Source: Malurus cyaneus samueli (Eukaryota > Chordata > Aves > Passeriformes > Maluridae). From it: DNA of 64,000 nt. Both the position numbers and the translations under genes were made by a program. Below, piece after piece: positions 48,793 through 61,199 of the stretch (the stretch's first letter is position 1; each line of letters begins with the position of its first letter). The stretch is taken from the NCBI GenBank assembly GCA_009741485.1, contig CM019216.1:44048440-44112439 (forward strand). The letters are read 5' to 3'. Under the pieces are notes generated by a model, which saw only the letters and a list, made by a program, of their open reading frames with translations, did not search any database and was not told the DNA's origin.

Positions 48793-51700
48793 TAATGATA
48801 CAATGATGCAATTTAAAAATTTTATTTTTCTTCTTCTCAGTTCACTCTCTTGTCTTTGCATTCCTTTATACCCCACAACAGCTTTTAAAAAGTATATATA
48901 TCTTTCTTCTGAAAGAATTGCTTATAGGTTTAAGGATATGTTGAAATATTTTCATTTCCAGGTGATGTCCAAGAGAAGGGGGCTTGGTAGGCAGACGAGC
49001 AGCCTTTGAAAGTAGGAACGGGAAATATGTTATAGATTTGTTTCTGCTAGAATTTTTTTTCAGATGTCTTGAATGAAGCATTCTGTGTGTAGCTGGAAAA
49101 AAAAAGAGTAACAGTCAGAGACAGCCCTTCTGTAGTTAAAACATTTCATTGAAGGTTTCTGACTGAAAACCCAGCATGGTGCTCTTACAGTTTTGTTTTA
49201 CACTGTGTTTTTTCTTCAGTGCATATCATTATGTGCCAGTGTAAAATTAGCAATGAATCTAGGACACCTACAATATTTATAAAGATTCAGCATTCTGCCT
49301 CATGGAGTATATAAAATATTTTGTATTTTACTCAGTTTCTTTGTTGTTGTTGCTGATTTTGAATATGGGACATATTTAAATCACCCTTCACCTTATTTCT
49401 AGAGTTACTTTCCCAGTGTGCATGGGGAAGGACTGAAATTGAGTCTCCTTATCCTCATCCACGCCAAATACATTCTTACCAAATTCCCTAGCATGTTAAT
49501 ATAATGCAGTTGGCATTTTTGAAAAATTTTTATGCATTTCATATTCATATACTAGGCTTGAATAAAGTTTAACAAATACAAGGTTTCATTAGCAAATATC
49601 AGATCTAAGAAAAGGGTTTCAAGGTAGGTGTTCAAGCAACTTGGTGACAGGTTCAGGAGTGAAAGGAACATAGAAAATTACAATGGGTAAAAAAGATTGC
49701 TTTAAAGATTTAAATAACTTGAACTAACATTGGCAAATGTGTCTGAGATATGATTTGTCAGATGTACAGGTGTTACCTAAGTGATTGCTAACAGCTATCT
49801 CATTCAGATAAGACACTACTGAGATTTAACATTCAAACACATTAAATAAACTCCTCTTTGACGAAATAATCCAAAACACAAACCTTAAGTCTGTGAAGGA
49901 TCATAAGGAGGATGCGTCACTTGCAGAAAACATCAAAGAAGAGGGTTTGTTGTCAAAGATTCTGGAAGGCTGGAGAATGCTGTTGCTGCTTCACTGAAAT
50001 ACATTAGGATGAAAACAAACAAACCAAAACCAAACCAAGCTGTGAACAAGAAGTCCTCTCTGTTAAATGTAAAAAACAGCTCCTGAAACTGCCTGGTGTA
50101 CATTCGCTGAGGAATTTCACAGAATATTTTGCACATAATACAACTTGCTTGCCCTTGTCTATTGTTCTGCTTATTTAGCATTCATCAAATAAAAAAAAAA
50201 TAAAAAAAATAAAAAAAAAAAAAAAANACCATACCATTGTACCATTCTGCCAACAAAAGCTGCTGTCCAGAGATCAGAATGAATGCTTTGGCTGTGTATT
50301 GCATGATTAGAGATAGACACAGTTCTTGCTATCAGCAGTTGGCACTGGAATGTTATTATATTTTTAATGTCATATTGGATGTCACTTAAATGAACAACAG
50401 TTAATCTTTATAAATAAAATTTTTATTTTTTGGTTCAAAAGAAATGTTTTCTTTTTGGCTGTATTTAAACTTTAGTGGCTGTAGGCATTGTCTAGAGCTG
50501 GAGACTCAGGAGCTACCAAAGTACATACATTGAAAGAGATTCTTTAGTATGAAAGAAAATGTAGCCTTCATGTGTTGTAGAAACGTTCTTGCTGTTCCAA
50601 AGCTCTAAAGATCAGTAGGGTGGCAAAATCTTGTCATACAGTTGAGTTAGAATAAAGTGTTTATTTCAACACCAGACAAGAGAATTAATAGCACTTAAAC
50701 AGGTTTTAATTTATGTTCTTTCAGTCCCTGTATTTAGAGGATGCCAGCTGAGGACTGGTAGACAGTTCTGTGCTGTTCTGAGAAAGCTCTCCATTCATAG
50801 TCCCATCCTTGCTAATCCATACAAACATATTTGAAATATATTCTCTGTAACCTGAGCCTTTTGCCCTTTCACTGTCACTTAGACAATTATTCAACTGGAA
50901 ATCATAAGTTATGTAGACAAACTCTGATCTTTGTTACATCAGTCTAAATCTAGTGTTCCAATGAAGTAGATAGCTTAAAGGAATTATTTTGGACTTAACC
51001 TTGGCCAGTATCTTTAGGTTTCTGTATGTAGATAGCCAAGAAATTGAATTTGACAATCCTGAATAGAATTTAAATTAATAAATTTCATTTACAAGGAAGT
51101 GGAAGCTATAGACCAAACATTTTTTAAGGTCCTAGGTTTTAGGGAGATGGCATTTTCATTGATGCAAGTCCATGTGCTGCATTAACTGGGAAAAAAATTA
51201 AGTTTTTTTCCTGAAGATACTGTGATGCCGAAAGTCTTGTATTTGGCTAAAAGTAAATTCATATAAAACCAAGAAGTAATTGATATTGTAATTTAAATCT
51301 TACCCCTGGCTTGAAAATTAGTTGTAATTATTATTATAATTATTACCATTAGTATTGCTAGCATTATTATTATATTACAGGGAAAGAAAAGACAAGAAAT
51401 AGCTTTATTACACAGAGGAAATTGTTGGAATGACATTGCAGATTAAACTTGTGCTTCCCTTTTTCTGCTCCAAGATTTGTGTTTCTGTACTAGAGATGAG
51501 TTGTTCAGAGTCCTGAGCCTTCACTGTTTTGTCCTGTCCTTTGTCTTATCATCTCATTATTACTATCATCTTCTCTTCTACACTGCACCTCGTGTCCCCA
51601 TTTTCAGGGTCCCTGCTAAAATGCCAGGTGTGTGTCCCTCTGCACGAACCCAGATCCCCTCATTGCTAAGACAGGCACATAAATATTTCATCACGTGTAG

Positions 51701-52520
51701 AATAGCTTCCTGATACTACATTCTATAAAGAAAATGTATCCTCTACAAAGATAAGCAACAGTAAATCAAATTAGGCATAGCCACCTGGTCTTCAGGAAAA
51801 ATAAACCACCTGTATTTACAGACAAAGAGGCTGAAAGAAATTTCCAGAGCAGCTCATACAAGATCAGACTGAGCAGTGACAGCCCTCAACCCTGAGACAG
51901 TGTAAAGCTAACACAAATGCTGTGGCATCTTATGAGGAATTTATAGAAATTGTTCATGCGCTGGGCTACAAGTCTACAAGCTCAAGGGAAAGTGTAGCAG
52001 TTCTGCAGTTTTTTTAATAAGTCCAACAGTATTAGCAGTAGCTGGCTGTTTTCTATTATTTTTTCCCATTAGAGACCACCTAACATTATAATATACTTTT
52101 CAACTTCTTTTAAACAATTTCTTTGTCACAGTCCATGTGCTACACAATTTCATAAACTTGTGCAATTCACAGCAGATATTAAAGCGTGTTTTCCCCCAAC
52201 AAATTACTGGAAATTATGCAGTAAGCTTGTTCAGTAGTACCCAGGGCAGTTAAAAGGTGTGGAAAGTTTGATATTAAAATTTCCTATGCTGTCTTCACTA
52301 GAGGAGGTTCCCTTTGAAACCTGCTTGGTAACAAGCCTTTTCTTTGCAGTCTTCTATAAAAATATGTTTCTATTAATATACAATTTTCAGCTGCCAGAGC
52401 ACATATCAAGGATCTTGATTTTAGTTACTGTTTTGACATCTGCTTTGCAGCAGTATTAGCATAATAAAGCTCAGTGCAAGATCTTATGGATTGGAAAGAT
52501 ACATTCATTTTCAAGGTTTT
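48793..52520. other. AT-rich non-coding sequence with an ambiguous base
   Basis: No gene is recognised. An A-rich slippage-prone tract (50190-50226) ends in a single N at 50227, so its length is unreliable. A stretch at about 51815-51900 (TTTACAGACAAAGAGGCTGA) faintly resembles the core of old MIR-type repeats, but not enough to call. Confidence 0.5.
50190..50227 (+). repeat. A-rich tract ending in N
   Basis: Runs of A broken by single T units and ended by an undetermined base at 50227. It is a sequencing or assembly weak spot. Confidence 0.9.
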
Positions 52521-52990
52521 AAAGCAAATGAGTTTTATGTTTCCACACTCTCTTGCTCACATCCTGGCAAGAAGCAGCCCGTGTGTGCCCACATGGCCTG
52601 ACCAAGGTCACTTGAGCACAATACAGAAGACAACAAGCACCAGCTGCCAACTTCTCTGCATCTGCAGAGCTCCTCCTGACTGACAATGACGCACTTTTTG
52701 GACAGGCGGACCTTTCTTCTCCTTCAGGACCCCTCAGCTGTTTTGGGGTTGATCTCTGCTTCAGATCTTGTTTATTTCAGCCACAACAAATCTTCAGGCT
52801 CATCCCTGTCCACTCACTGTCTGTTTCTCCAATTTTGGCATATGTGTGGAACACATGTCTCCCGTCTCCTTCTCTTGGCAGGCGATTGGGAAGGAGCAGT
52901 GCGCGCCGTGCGTCAGAACCTCGCTGCCACCCTGCTAGAGCCAGGGTGCTGCCTCCTTTGCTGATGAGTTGTCTGCTTTTCAGACCTCAG
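52521..52990. other. GC-richer block of unknown nature
   Basis: The block has a higher GC content and a local CpG cluster (52910-52935, GTGCGCGCCGTGCGTC). A CTTCTCTTGGCAG acceptor-like site precedes the cluster. Two overlapping plus-strand frames (52686-52964 and 52835-53086) are open but unrelated to any family I recognise. It could be a non-coding RNA exon, a small regulatory island or an unrecognised repeat. Confidence 0.25.
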
Positions 52991-55540
52991 CCTTTTTGTT
53001 TTGACATCAAGAACATGCTTCTCAGTTTTGCTGACAAAAACTGTGTCCTGGGTACAGTGTCCCTGATTACATGGCCGTTCTTTTAAACAGTTTTGCTTTC
53101 CTTCATGTACTTAGACACACACATTTCCAGTCAGACTTCCTTCTTGCTTCTTTCTCCAGTCTTATATTTCTTATGAATCTCTGCTGTGTAAGTAAAACAA
53201 AACTCCAATTTTCCTGGGTAAACCCTTTTTTCCCCCCCTAAAAAAATCTTAGATTTATGAAATCAGTTACCACTCTTTTTATCGCTTGGTGGTAGCTTCT
53301 CAGAGGTCATCACAGGTAAAATAAAACCAGAAGACAGCACAGAGACAAAAGAAATGTATGCTGTAGTCAGCACAGACAAGTTGCCCGTAATTGAATATCA
53401 TCATAAAACCACAAAAAATAATGTGCTACAAAAATGTAACCTTGCCTACAGGAAGAAAGTGAATCTAAATATTATGTGATGGCTGCTCAGTAGCATTCCT
53501 ATTGTCACTTTCTGCTTCTTTTCTCAGTGATTGCATCCATTTGTTGAGTCTTGACTTAAATTAGATTGTGAAAGGTCTCAGGGCAAGGACATGTCATTCT
53601 ATACATTTGAGCAATGCCTGACACAGTGTCACCTCACTTTTGACAGGTTTCCCAGGAACTGCTGTAATAGCAGTAAGAACAATAAACAACATCAATAGTA
53701 ACATTTGACTTACAGGATTATAACATATATGCCCTAATATATATTTATCGTTATAATTCCTCAAAGCTTGGTCAATATGGGTTTCTTTACTTTTAAAAAG
53801 CTTGAAATTTCAGCAATTTTGACAATAGTGAATAATTTTTGTAATGTTGTTAGCTCTGCTAGTGCCCCTTTATTTTATTCAAAATATCATTGCCATATTT
53901 AAGCATTCTGAAAAAAACAGTTTATAGATGGCTACACTTTTCTTTTTTTTTTAGTTATTTACTTTTTCTATTGATTACTCAAACCAGAAGACTTGTGGTA
54001 AACTTTTTTCAGCTCACTAAACAAGAGAGCTTCTCTCTGATAATCTTCTTTTCAGTTTTTCATGCTTTGGCACATTGCTATGTATGACACAGCCCAGATT
54101 TCTAGCTGGGGAAATATACATTTCAAATTTATCCATGTTGGACACTCTTGTGTGAATCTTGAGCAATGGGATTTAAATGTAACTGTGCTCAAAGCCTTTC
54201 ATGTGAAAACAGTGTTAAGAGTTCAGACCATATGAAGACACAGTTTAGAGGCTATTGCACTGAGAAAACAGCTTGAAAGATTCCATAAAACTCCAGAGCA
54301 TGAAAGAAAGAAAATAACAGGTCTACTTCCAGCCCATTGAGAATAAAAGACCACTATTGAATGCTTTCACACCACTAATATTGCTTTAGTTTTTCTACAG
54401 ATATGTAATCAGCAAATACAAGAATGGCTTCATATGGGTTCTTTGCTCACCCTTCTCTTTCTTTAGCAAAAGCTAAATACCTATTACTGTAAAGTGCAGC
54501 TGTACCCTTGCAGCATACAATTGACTTTCATAAATCCTTCAAATTCTTTATCTATTTCTAAAGGACTTTTCTATTAATCCTTTAGGTTTTTAGATTGCTG
54601 TTCAGCTGAAAGCTTTTTCATTCTATATTAATTAAACTCAGTAGGATGGAAGAGAGACACTTCTGCTGAGCAAAAGTGATCTAAGACTGCTGTGCACTTG
54701 TAAAACACTGCAGATCCTGAGATAGTTTAAATCATTTGAACTTGTAGGGGGGCAAACGAGGGTGACTATCATCAAAGCGCAGGGATAAACAGCAAAACAA
54801 ATAATGTAATAAGTAAAGCTATTTGAAACACTACTTGCTGTGGACTACTGCAACAAATTAAATTGAAAACATAACAGAAGTACTGAAATTCCTTCCAGGT
54901 GCTCTCTGCTGCTCAGGCAGCACATAACAGCTGGAAAACACTGAACAAAACTCCTCCCAAACCCCTACCAGCTTTAGGCCTCTAGCTGTTTTCCTACTCT
55001 GGATTGGGCTCACCATTTACAGATATTACTCAAAGAAATATATATTTTCTCCCACTGTTTGCCACCTCTCTCCCCCTTACTTCAAAGCAGTTAGTCTAAA
55101 AATGACACATGTGCTTTCACCTGCCTAGTACATTTTTCTGTCTCCAAGTAACAGTTCTGCACATTTTGGGGCCATTCAACTGCTTTTTTTTTTTTTTTTT
55201 CCCCAGAATGGCAGGGACCATCAGTGATATTTTCATATTCCCTGAAATTCCAGCCTTCTGGTAGGGAGAACAGATGCTTTAATGTTTTTTTACCATTCAG
55301 ATTTGCTGCAGACACCTGCAAGTCCACATAAGCTTGAAAGAACGTGAATAGCTTGTAGATCCTACTTAGACTAATAGGAAAATGTTAGACAGAAGTTGCA
55401 TACATTTTTAATAATAGAGGTATTTTCAAATTCAGGAAATATTAAATTAAAATTTAATTAATCCATAGTTCTCCTGATCTAGTGGAAATGTGATCATTGT
55501 TATCTGAGATAATTTTCTTCTCACAGGCTAGTGCAGGGCA
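52991..55540. other. AT-rich non-coding sequence
   Basis: No gene is recognised. At 53555-53705 a segment (TTAGATTGTGAAAGGTCTCA, GGGCAAGGACATGTC, then an AATAATAA-like end) follows the order of an old amniote interspersed-repeat tail, plus orientation, with low certainty. A T17 run followed by CCCC lies at 55184-55204. Confidence 0.45.
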
Positions 55541-55882
55541 ATGTGATCATGACACCATGCTCAGAATATAAAGTGGGGAAAGAAGTAGGAATAGGGGTAA
55601 CATTTGAAGTGATGTTTGTCTTCCCCAGTCACCACTTTGTGTGATGGGACCCTGCTCTCCTGGAGATGGCTGAACACTTGCCTGCCCATGCGGAGCACTG
55701 AATTCATTCTTTGTTTCACTTGGCTTGTGTGTGTGGCTTTTTCTTTCCCTATTAAACTGTCTTTGCCTCACCCCACAGGCTCTCAACCTTTCACCCTTCC
55801 CATTCTCTCCCCAGTCTCACTGGTGGAGCAGTGACTGAGTGGCCTCGTGGGGTTTGGCTTCTGGCTGGGGTTAAATCATGAC
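55535..55882 (+). mobile_element. Avian endogenous-retrovirus LTR, 3' two-thirds
   Basis: From about 55545 ('GACACCATGCTCAGAATATA') the plus strand follows a common bird LTR: a TATA-like ATATAAAG (about 55566), 'GTGATGTTTGTCTTCCCCAG', 'GGGACCCTGCTCTCCTGGAG', 'ATGGCTGAACACTTGCCTGC', 'CTTGTGTGTGTGGCTTTTTC', the polyadenylation-type signal CCCTATTAAACTGTC (55748-55762), and 'CATTCTCTCCCCAGTCTCAC'. It ends in GGGGTTAAATCATGACA (55866-55882), the usual ...CA terminus. The promoter-proximal third (U3) is missing or unrecognisable. No retroviral genes flank it, so it is a truncated solitary LTR. The signals are decayed remnants. Confidence 0.85.
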
Positions 55883-56652
55883 ACTTTCTCGTATAAAGAG
55901 ATATAGGATAAGAATTGCAAGAAGTCTTCAAAACATTTATATTTTTCTCTGAACTGGATTGGCCCAGATATTATGGAAATATTTGGGGTGTTTGCTTAAG
56001 TCTGGTACCTTTTATCTTCTGGGTTTGAAACAGACAGTCCTAAAATTCTTAAGGATATAGCTCATATGCACTTCCAATCTCTTCTCAGGATCAGCTCTAA
56101 ATATGATAATATAAGCCCCAAACTCACACAGAACTTACCTTCAGACTGAATATATTTTAAGAAGTCTATTAAATCAGTGGGATATTCAAATACTGGATTG
56201 TTAAAACATGTATCTCCTGTATGTGAGCCCTGAACTGACTTCTGACCATGTTTTGGAAGTAAAAGTCAACAGTTTGCTTTTCTCCACACTCCCCAAATCC
56301 ACCTCAGGTTTTGTTTCTTTCTGCCCAGTCCTGAAAATACTGAAAGAAAGGCTTGGGAAGAGCCTTTGGCCTCAAGGTTCTACTCATGTTCGTCTACTTC
56401 AGTTTTAGACTTCTGTAAAAAATAGGATTTCTCCAATTCCTCTGAGAAATGGATTATATTACAATCTTTCCTAGGCACATTTTCCTTGTGTTAAATTTAT
56501 CTTTCCTCCATTTATTTTTTTGCTACAGTAAACACAATTACCTTATGAACTCATAGAGAAGTGACTGCAGAGTTTTTTCCTAGCAAAATTCTGTATACTG
56601 TGCATTGAGACTGTAAGTTCAACTGCACTGGGAAACACTATGCTGCAGCAAC

Positions 56653-56693
<41 letters not shown>

Positions 56694-56694
56694 T

Positions 56695-56725
<31 letters not shown>

Positions 56726-58055
56726 GTTCTGGTTCTTGCTTTAAGATATATTTTTCTTTCTCCTTTGTGAACAATGCATTTCACCAGCAATGTTGACAAG
56801 CAAATATTCAGCAACTCTACTGGAAGGATAAAGAGGAAAAAAAGCAGAAAACAGCTACCTTCCTGCTGCTGTCAGTTATGAGTTATCGATTTCCAAGAAA
56901 ATAATTAAATGATGACAGAAATATGTGCGCACAGAAAAAGAGCTGCTCCCCCCTTCCTCACCCACAAAATATATTCCATAATGTTTCTGCAGCACACAAT
57001 CTCAGCACTTACTGCTTCAAAGAAAATCACATGCTTCTCCAAAGAAAATCAAGGTTTCGTATAGCACAGACAAATTAAAATGTCTGGACAATTACACTTT
57101 TTCATAGCAAAGCATGAACCATTTAATAGACAGACTTCTTTGTACTCAATACCCTGGGGCACTCTGATCCTCTGATGAAGTCCCTGGTCTCATCTGCTGT
57201 AATTGCATGTGTCACAGCCTTCTTTTAGCTTATTATGTATATTACTTGGGTTGCTACAAGGAATTTGTGCTGTAGGAGTTGAGACCAAACCTCTTTCCAC
57301 CGTTTTCCATTTTTGCGCATGTAAATGTTGCCAGAGCAGCCAAACACGGAAAAGGTGACTCGACCTCTTTTCTTAACTGTGCATCTGGACATATGCAGAG
57401 ACCCTGCAAAATTAGGCTGTGTTTATGCTAGGTAAAATTTGAATTTTATTATATAGAAATTCTAATCTGTCCTATGCCCAGAAGGATTTTAGATCTTTAG
57501 TCATGGACTAAAAATTGCAATGCTGAAAATGACCACAATTCAGCACTTCCAAATGTCTTTTTAGCTTAAGGAGTCATCTTCATTTGTATTTAGTTCATGT
57601 CTCTCAAAACTCATACCATGCCAGAATCTTGTATATTCATAATGAATACAATAAAAACATATTTCTCCCATGCCTGAGTGCATTCATTCATGCTGACAGA
57701 AAGAATTTACTGATAAAGGAAAGAGAAGCGGAATGATTACTTTGAACAGAAGAGAGATCCTGCTTCAGTTTCTTTGTATGGCTTATGCTCTGTCTCGTGT
57801 TACACTTCAAGCATCCTGAGGGAGACAGTGCTAGTTGAAAGGTGCTGGTGGTCTCTATTTAGTCAAACCTGCAATCTCACAGAATTCAGGCAATTTCAAA
57901 CTGTGTAAGTTACCCAGCTCTGTAAGTGAGTAATGCTTAAAAATCATGAAAAGTACTGTCTACCCCACAGTCTTCATCGATAACCCTTGAAGTGGGCAAA
58001 AACTCAAAAAAAACATATCTTAACTTTTTTAAAAGCTAATTCTGTCGTGTAAAGT
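55883..58055. other. AT-rich non-coding sequence
   Basis: No gene is recognised. The main feature is the T36/(GTTTT)6 tract at 56657-56722. Confidence 0.55.
56657..56722 (+). repeat. T36 run plus (GTTTT)6 microsatellite
   Basis: Thirty-six T are followed by six tandem GTTTT units. It is the longest homopolymer in the window. The complement would be (AAAAC)6 then A36. Confidence 0.92.
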
Positions 58056-58529
58056 CTAATGCTTACATAGATTTCAGATTTTTAAAACCCAAGAGAAAAA
58101 CACTGTATTATCACTAACCTGTTTGGTGACTAAGCTCTTACCAAAAATTGTCTCTGACTACATACATAAAGCTGTGTTTTTGCAATGACCCATCTGCTGT
58201 CCTTAAAAAGCAGAGCATCTGGGTTCCCGTGGTTTTTTCTCCTTACCATGCCCGAGCTGGATGTTCCTCTATTCAGGTCCCCTGAGAAAGGCCCAATCTG
58301 GTGGTTTGCTTGTACATCCTAATACATAGAGATAACTACAAACTTCACATAAACCACACCAGTCTTGGCCATATTTAATTAGAAATTATGCTAGCAGGAC
58401 AGAAGAAGGGACTGCTGCTGCTCTTCTTCTATTTTAATTGTATTTAATTAGGCAAATTACCTAACTTCAAAAGAGCAAAGCACTGGAGCAACTCATGAGT
58501 ATCTTTATTATTATTATCATTATTATTAG
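58056..58529 (+). repeat. Left arm of a 474-bp inverted repeat
   Basis: The 474 bases are the reverse complement of 59936-60409, with one mismatch found by eye (58509, in the ATT microsatellite at the inner end). The arm is AT-rich like the DNA to its left and runs into an (ATT)n microsatellite (58506-58529). No gene or known repeat is recognised in it. A splice-like pair on the minus strand (58247-58281) is mirrored in the other arm and is not called. Confidence 0.97.
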
Positions 58530-59935
58530 ATACCTGCACAGGGTCATCTGTTTGTTTCCTGTGGAGTTCAGGCACTTCCCTGTTCAGGAGTTATCACAGA
58601 GGATTTGCTGGAGCCACAGGAATCCCTGTGGACAGAAGGCATTGGGATGTGGGATCTGTCACTCAGATTTAGGGGATGAACACTCCCCAAGAGCTCTTCC
58701 TGCAGTGACAGAGGCAGACCCGTCCTTTCTCTGATCCAGGTGTGTTTGTTTGCTCCCTCACATTACATTTTCTCAGCAGAATTAAGCAGAGCTGCTTGAT
58801 TTGATTTTTTCATCTATTGAATGATACTCCACAAAAAAAAAAACCACTGGAAAAGTGAAACCCTTCAGTGAAATGATCCTCCCAATCACTCCCTGGGTGC
58901 TGCTCCCCCATCTGCCTCTCCAGATCGCTGCTGAGGGTGAATGAACCTTTATCAAATGGGATCTCTTATCAAAACACCCCATTCCCCAGAAACACTGCTC
59001 GCTGCAGCCAAAAACAAGAGTGAAAAAGATGTTTCCTTCCAGCACTGGGCCCTGCAGGGGCTCTGCTCAGCCCTTTCCTAAATGATGAGTGGGGGAAAAG
59101 TCTGAATCCAATCCTGGGAAGCGTTCCCAGAGCAGGCAATGGCATTGTGCTCGAGTGAAGCCTGAAGAGTTCAGCTAATTGTCAGTAATTTCCTCCTCTC
59201 TGGTCCAGGGTGATGAAAATGCTGTGGAGGAGCAATCACCCTGCCGGGAAATCACACAGAGAGAGGAGAAAATGGGACATTTCCTTGTGGTTTGGGGCCG
59301 CTTGGAGGGGCAGCTCCAGCCTTGCACAGATTTAAAAGGGAACTCGGGGACATTTCTGCTCACTTTGCAAGCTGTTATCAGCAGCACCCCCTGGTTCCTC
59401 CCCAAAGGAACCCCACAAATCCCTCACCTGCCCGAGGTTCTCCTTGGAGGTTTGGCCACACCAAAAACCCCATAAATCAACACTTCTCCCTCCCCTTGCA
59501 GTGCCACAGTCCCTGCAGACACCTGGGGATTTTCAGTTCCATTTTGTCTCGCCTGATCTTTGATCCAGGTGGAGAAAACAAAGCCCCAGCTCTCCTAATC
59601 AGCAGAATTCCTGAATATTCTGAACATTCCTAAACATCTCTTCTGCTAAGAAAGGGGACAGACAGACAGACAGGGCTGGGAACCCCAGAAGGACACAGCA
59701 GACCTGGCACAGTTGGTTCCCTCAGATGGAGCTTCCAGGTCCTCATTCTCTGGGATTTGTGCTGGTTACCATCCCTGTGGTTTTGGAGTTGCTTCTGTTC
59801 CATCCTGATGGCATCTGAAGAAAACTGAAATGATCTCTGGGGAGTTTTCCTGAGGGAATGGACTGAGGGGACACCCTGGCAGTGGGGAGGGTTTGGGACA
59901 CCCTGGCAGTGAAAAAAAAAAAAAAAAAAGTAACA
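58530..59935. other. GC-richer spacer between the inverted arms
   Basis: 1,406 bp of clearly higher GC content than the DNA left of it. Open frames on both strands (for example 59179-59475 and 59292-59633) are a by-product of composition and show no domain. Near the right end a 17-mer (GGGACACCCTGGCAGTG) occurs twice (59868-59884 and 59895-59911) and is followed by A18 (59912-59929) just before the right arm. A GACA microsatellite lies near 59658-59677. No gene is recognised. Confidence 0.7.
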
Positions 59936-60409
59936 CTAATAATAATGATAATAATGATAAAGATACTCATGAGTTGCTCCAGTGCTTTGCTCTTTTGAAG
60001 TTAGGTAATTTGCCTAATTAAATACAATTAAAATAGAAGAAGAGCAGCAGCAGTCCCTTCTTCTGTCCTGCTAGCATAATTTCTAATTAAATATGGCCAA
60101 GACTGGTGTGGTTTATGTGAAGTTTGTAGTTATCTCTATGTATTAGGATGTACAAGCAAACCACCAGATTGGGCCTTTCTCAGGGGACCTGAATAGAGGA
60201 ACATCCAGCTCGGGCATGGTAAGGAGAAAAAACCACGGGAACCCAGATGCTCTGCTTTTTAAGGACAGCAGATGGGTCATTGCAAAAACACAGCTTTATG
60301 TATGTAGTCAGAGACAATTTTTGGTAAGAGCTTAGTCACCAAACAGGTTAGTGATAATACAGTGTTTTTCTCTTGGGTTTTAAAAATCTGAAATCTATGT
60401 AAGCATTAG
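59936..60409 (-). repeat. Right arm of the 474-bp inverted repeat, ending at an N gap
   Basis: Reverse complement of 58056-58529. Its last base is the last called base before the assembly gap. Near-identity over 474 bp means a very recent duplication, gene conversion or an assembly artefact. Confidence 0.97.
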
Positions 60410-60434
60410 NNNNNNNNNNNNNNNNNNNNNNNNN
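60410..60434. other. Assembly gap (25 N)
   Basis: Twenty-five undetermined bases. Sequence right of the gap does not continue the palindrome: the base order after 60434 is unrelated to the complement of the DNA left of 58056. Confidence 0.99.
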
Positions 60435-61199
60435 TTAGTCCTGCTGGAATTATCCCAGATGCTTTTGAAGGGCCGTTAGATAAGAGTGTGAGTCCCAGAG
60501 ACTGCACACGCAGCCACAGCCGCAGAGTTCAAAGAGCTCTGTCAAAATGGGATGCCCAAAATGATGACCTACCTTTCCATCCGATTCACATTTCCAGGGA
60601 GTTGTTAAAAATAAAGATGCCTTAAGGAGCTTCCCAGAAAACTGTGAAATGTAGGACATAGTGTACCAGCAGGTTACAAAAATGAAAGCAACTTTTATGC
60701 AATATATTGTGCTGCAAAGCAATTTGGTTCCAAGTGTCTCGAGTATTTCAATTAAGAAAAATAATGATCAAGGACAAACAGCGTTTTAGCAGGAGGGATG
60801 GATTATTTCTATGGTTACGGGGCTGGAGCTGCGACTGCATCAAAGTTTTAAGATGCAGGTTACATTTATGTTCGTTAAAATATTGATGCTAATGGCTATT
60901 TTTTTACATGCACAAAAACCGTGTGGGTTTTTGTTTATTGTGTTTTTAAAGGATGGGATAGCAGGCAGCTCTAGCCATGACTTAACTTATTGGTTTAAAG
61001 TTTGTTTCACTGCTTTAGCATCAAACAAAGTGAAGAACTTTGATTATTCCACTCTTCTAATTTAACACCCTTAAACTGTGATCAGACACCATTGTTTTTG
61101 TTTTGTTGTTGTTGAAGTGAAACCCCATAGAGCAAAGAGGGATAAAGGAAATGCACTCATTTCTCCCCGTGCTGACCCCTTGCACTGGGGCTTTGGGGG
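60435..61199. other. Unassigned sequence right of the gap
   Basis: Mixed composition: GC-richer near 60435-60600, AT-rich at 60780-61080. No gene or repeat is recognised. Confidence 0.5.

Noticed and set aside
58247..58281. 35-bp minus-strand segment with splice-like ends, mirrored on plus at about 60184-60218
   Set aside because: Two of three frames have stops and the sequence is within the doubtful inverted repeat.
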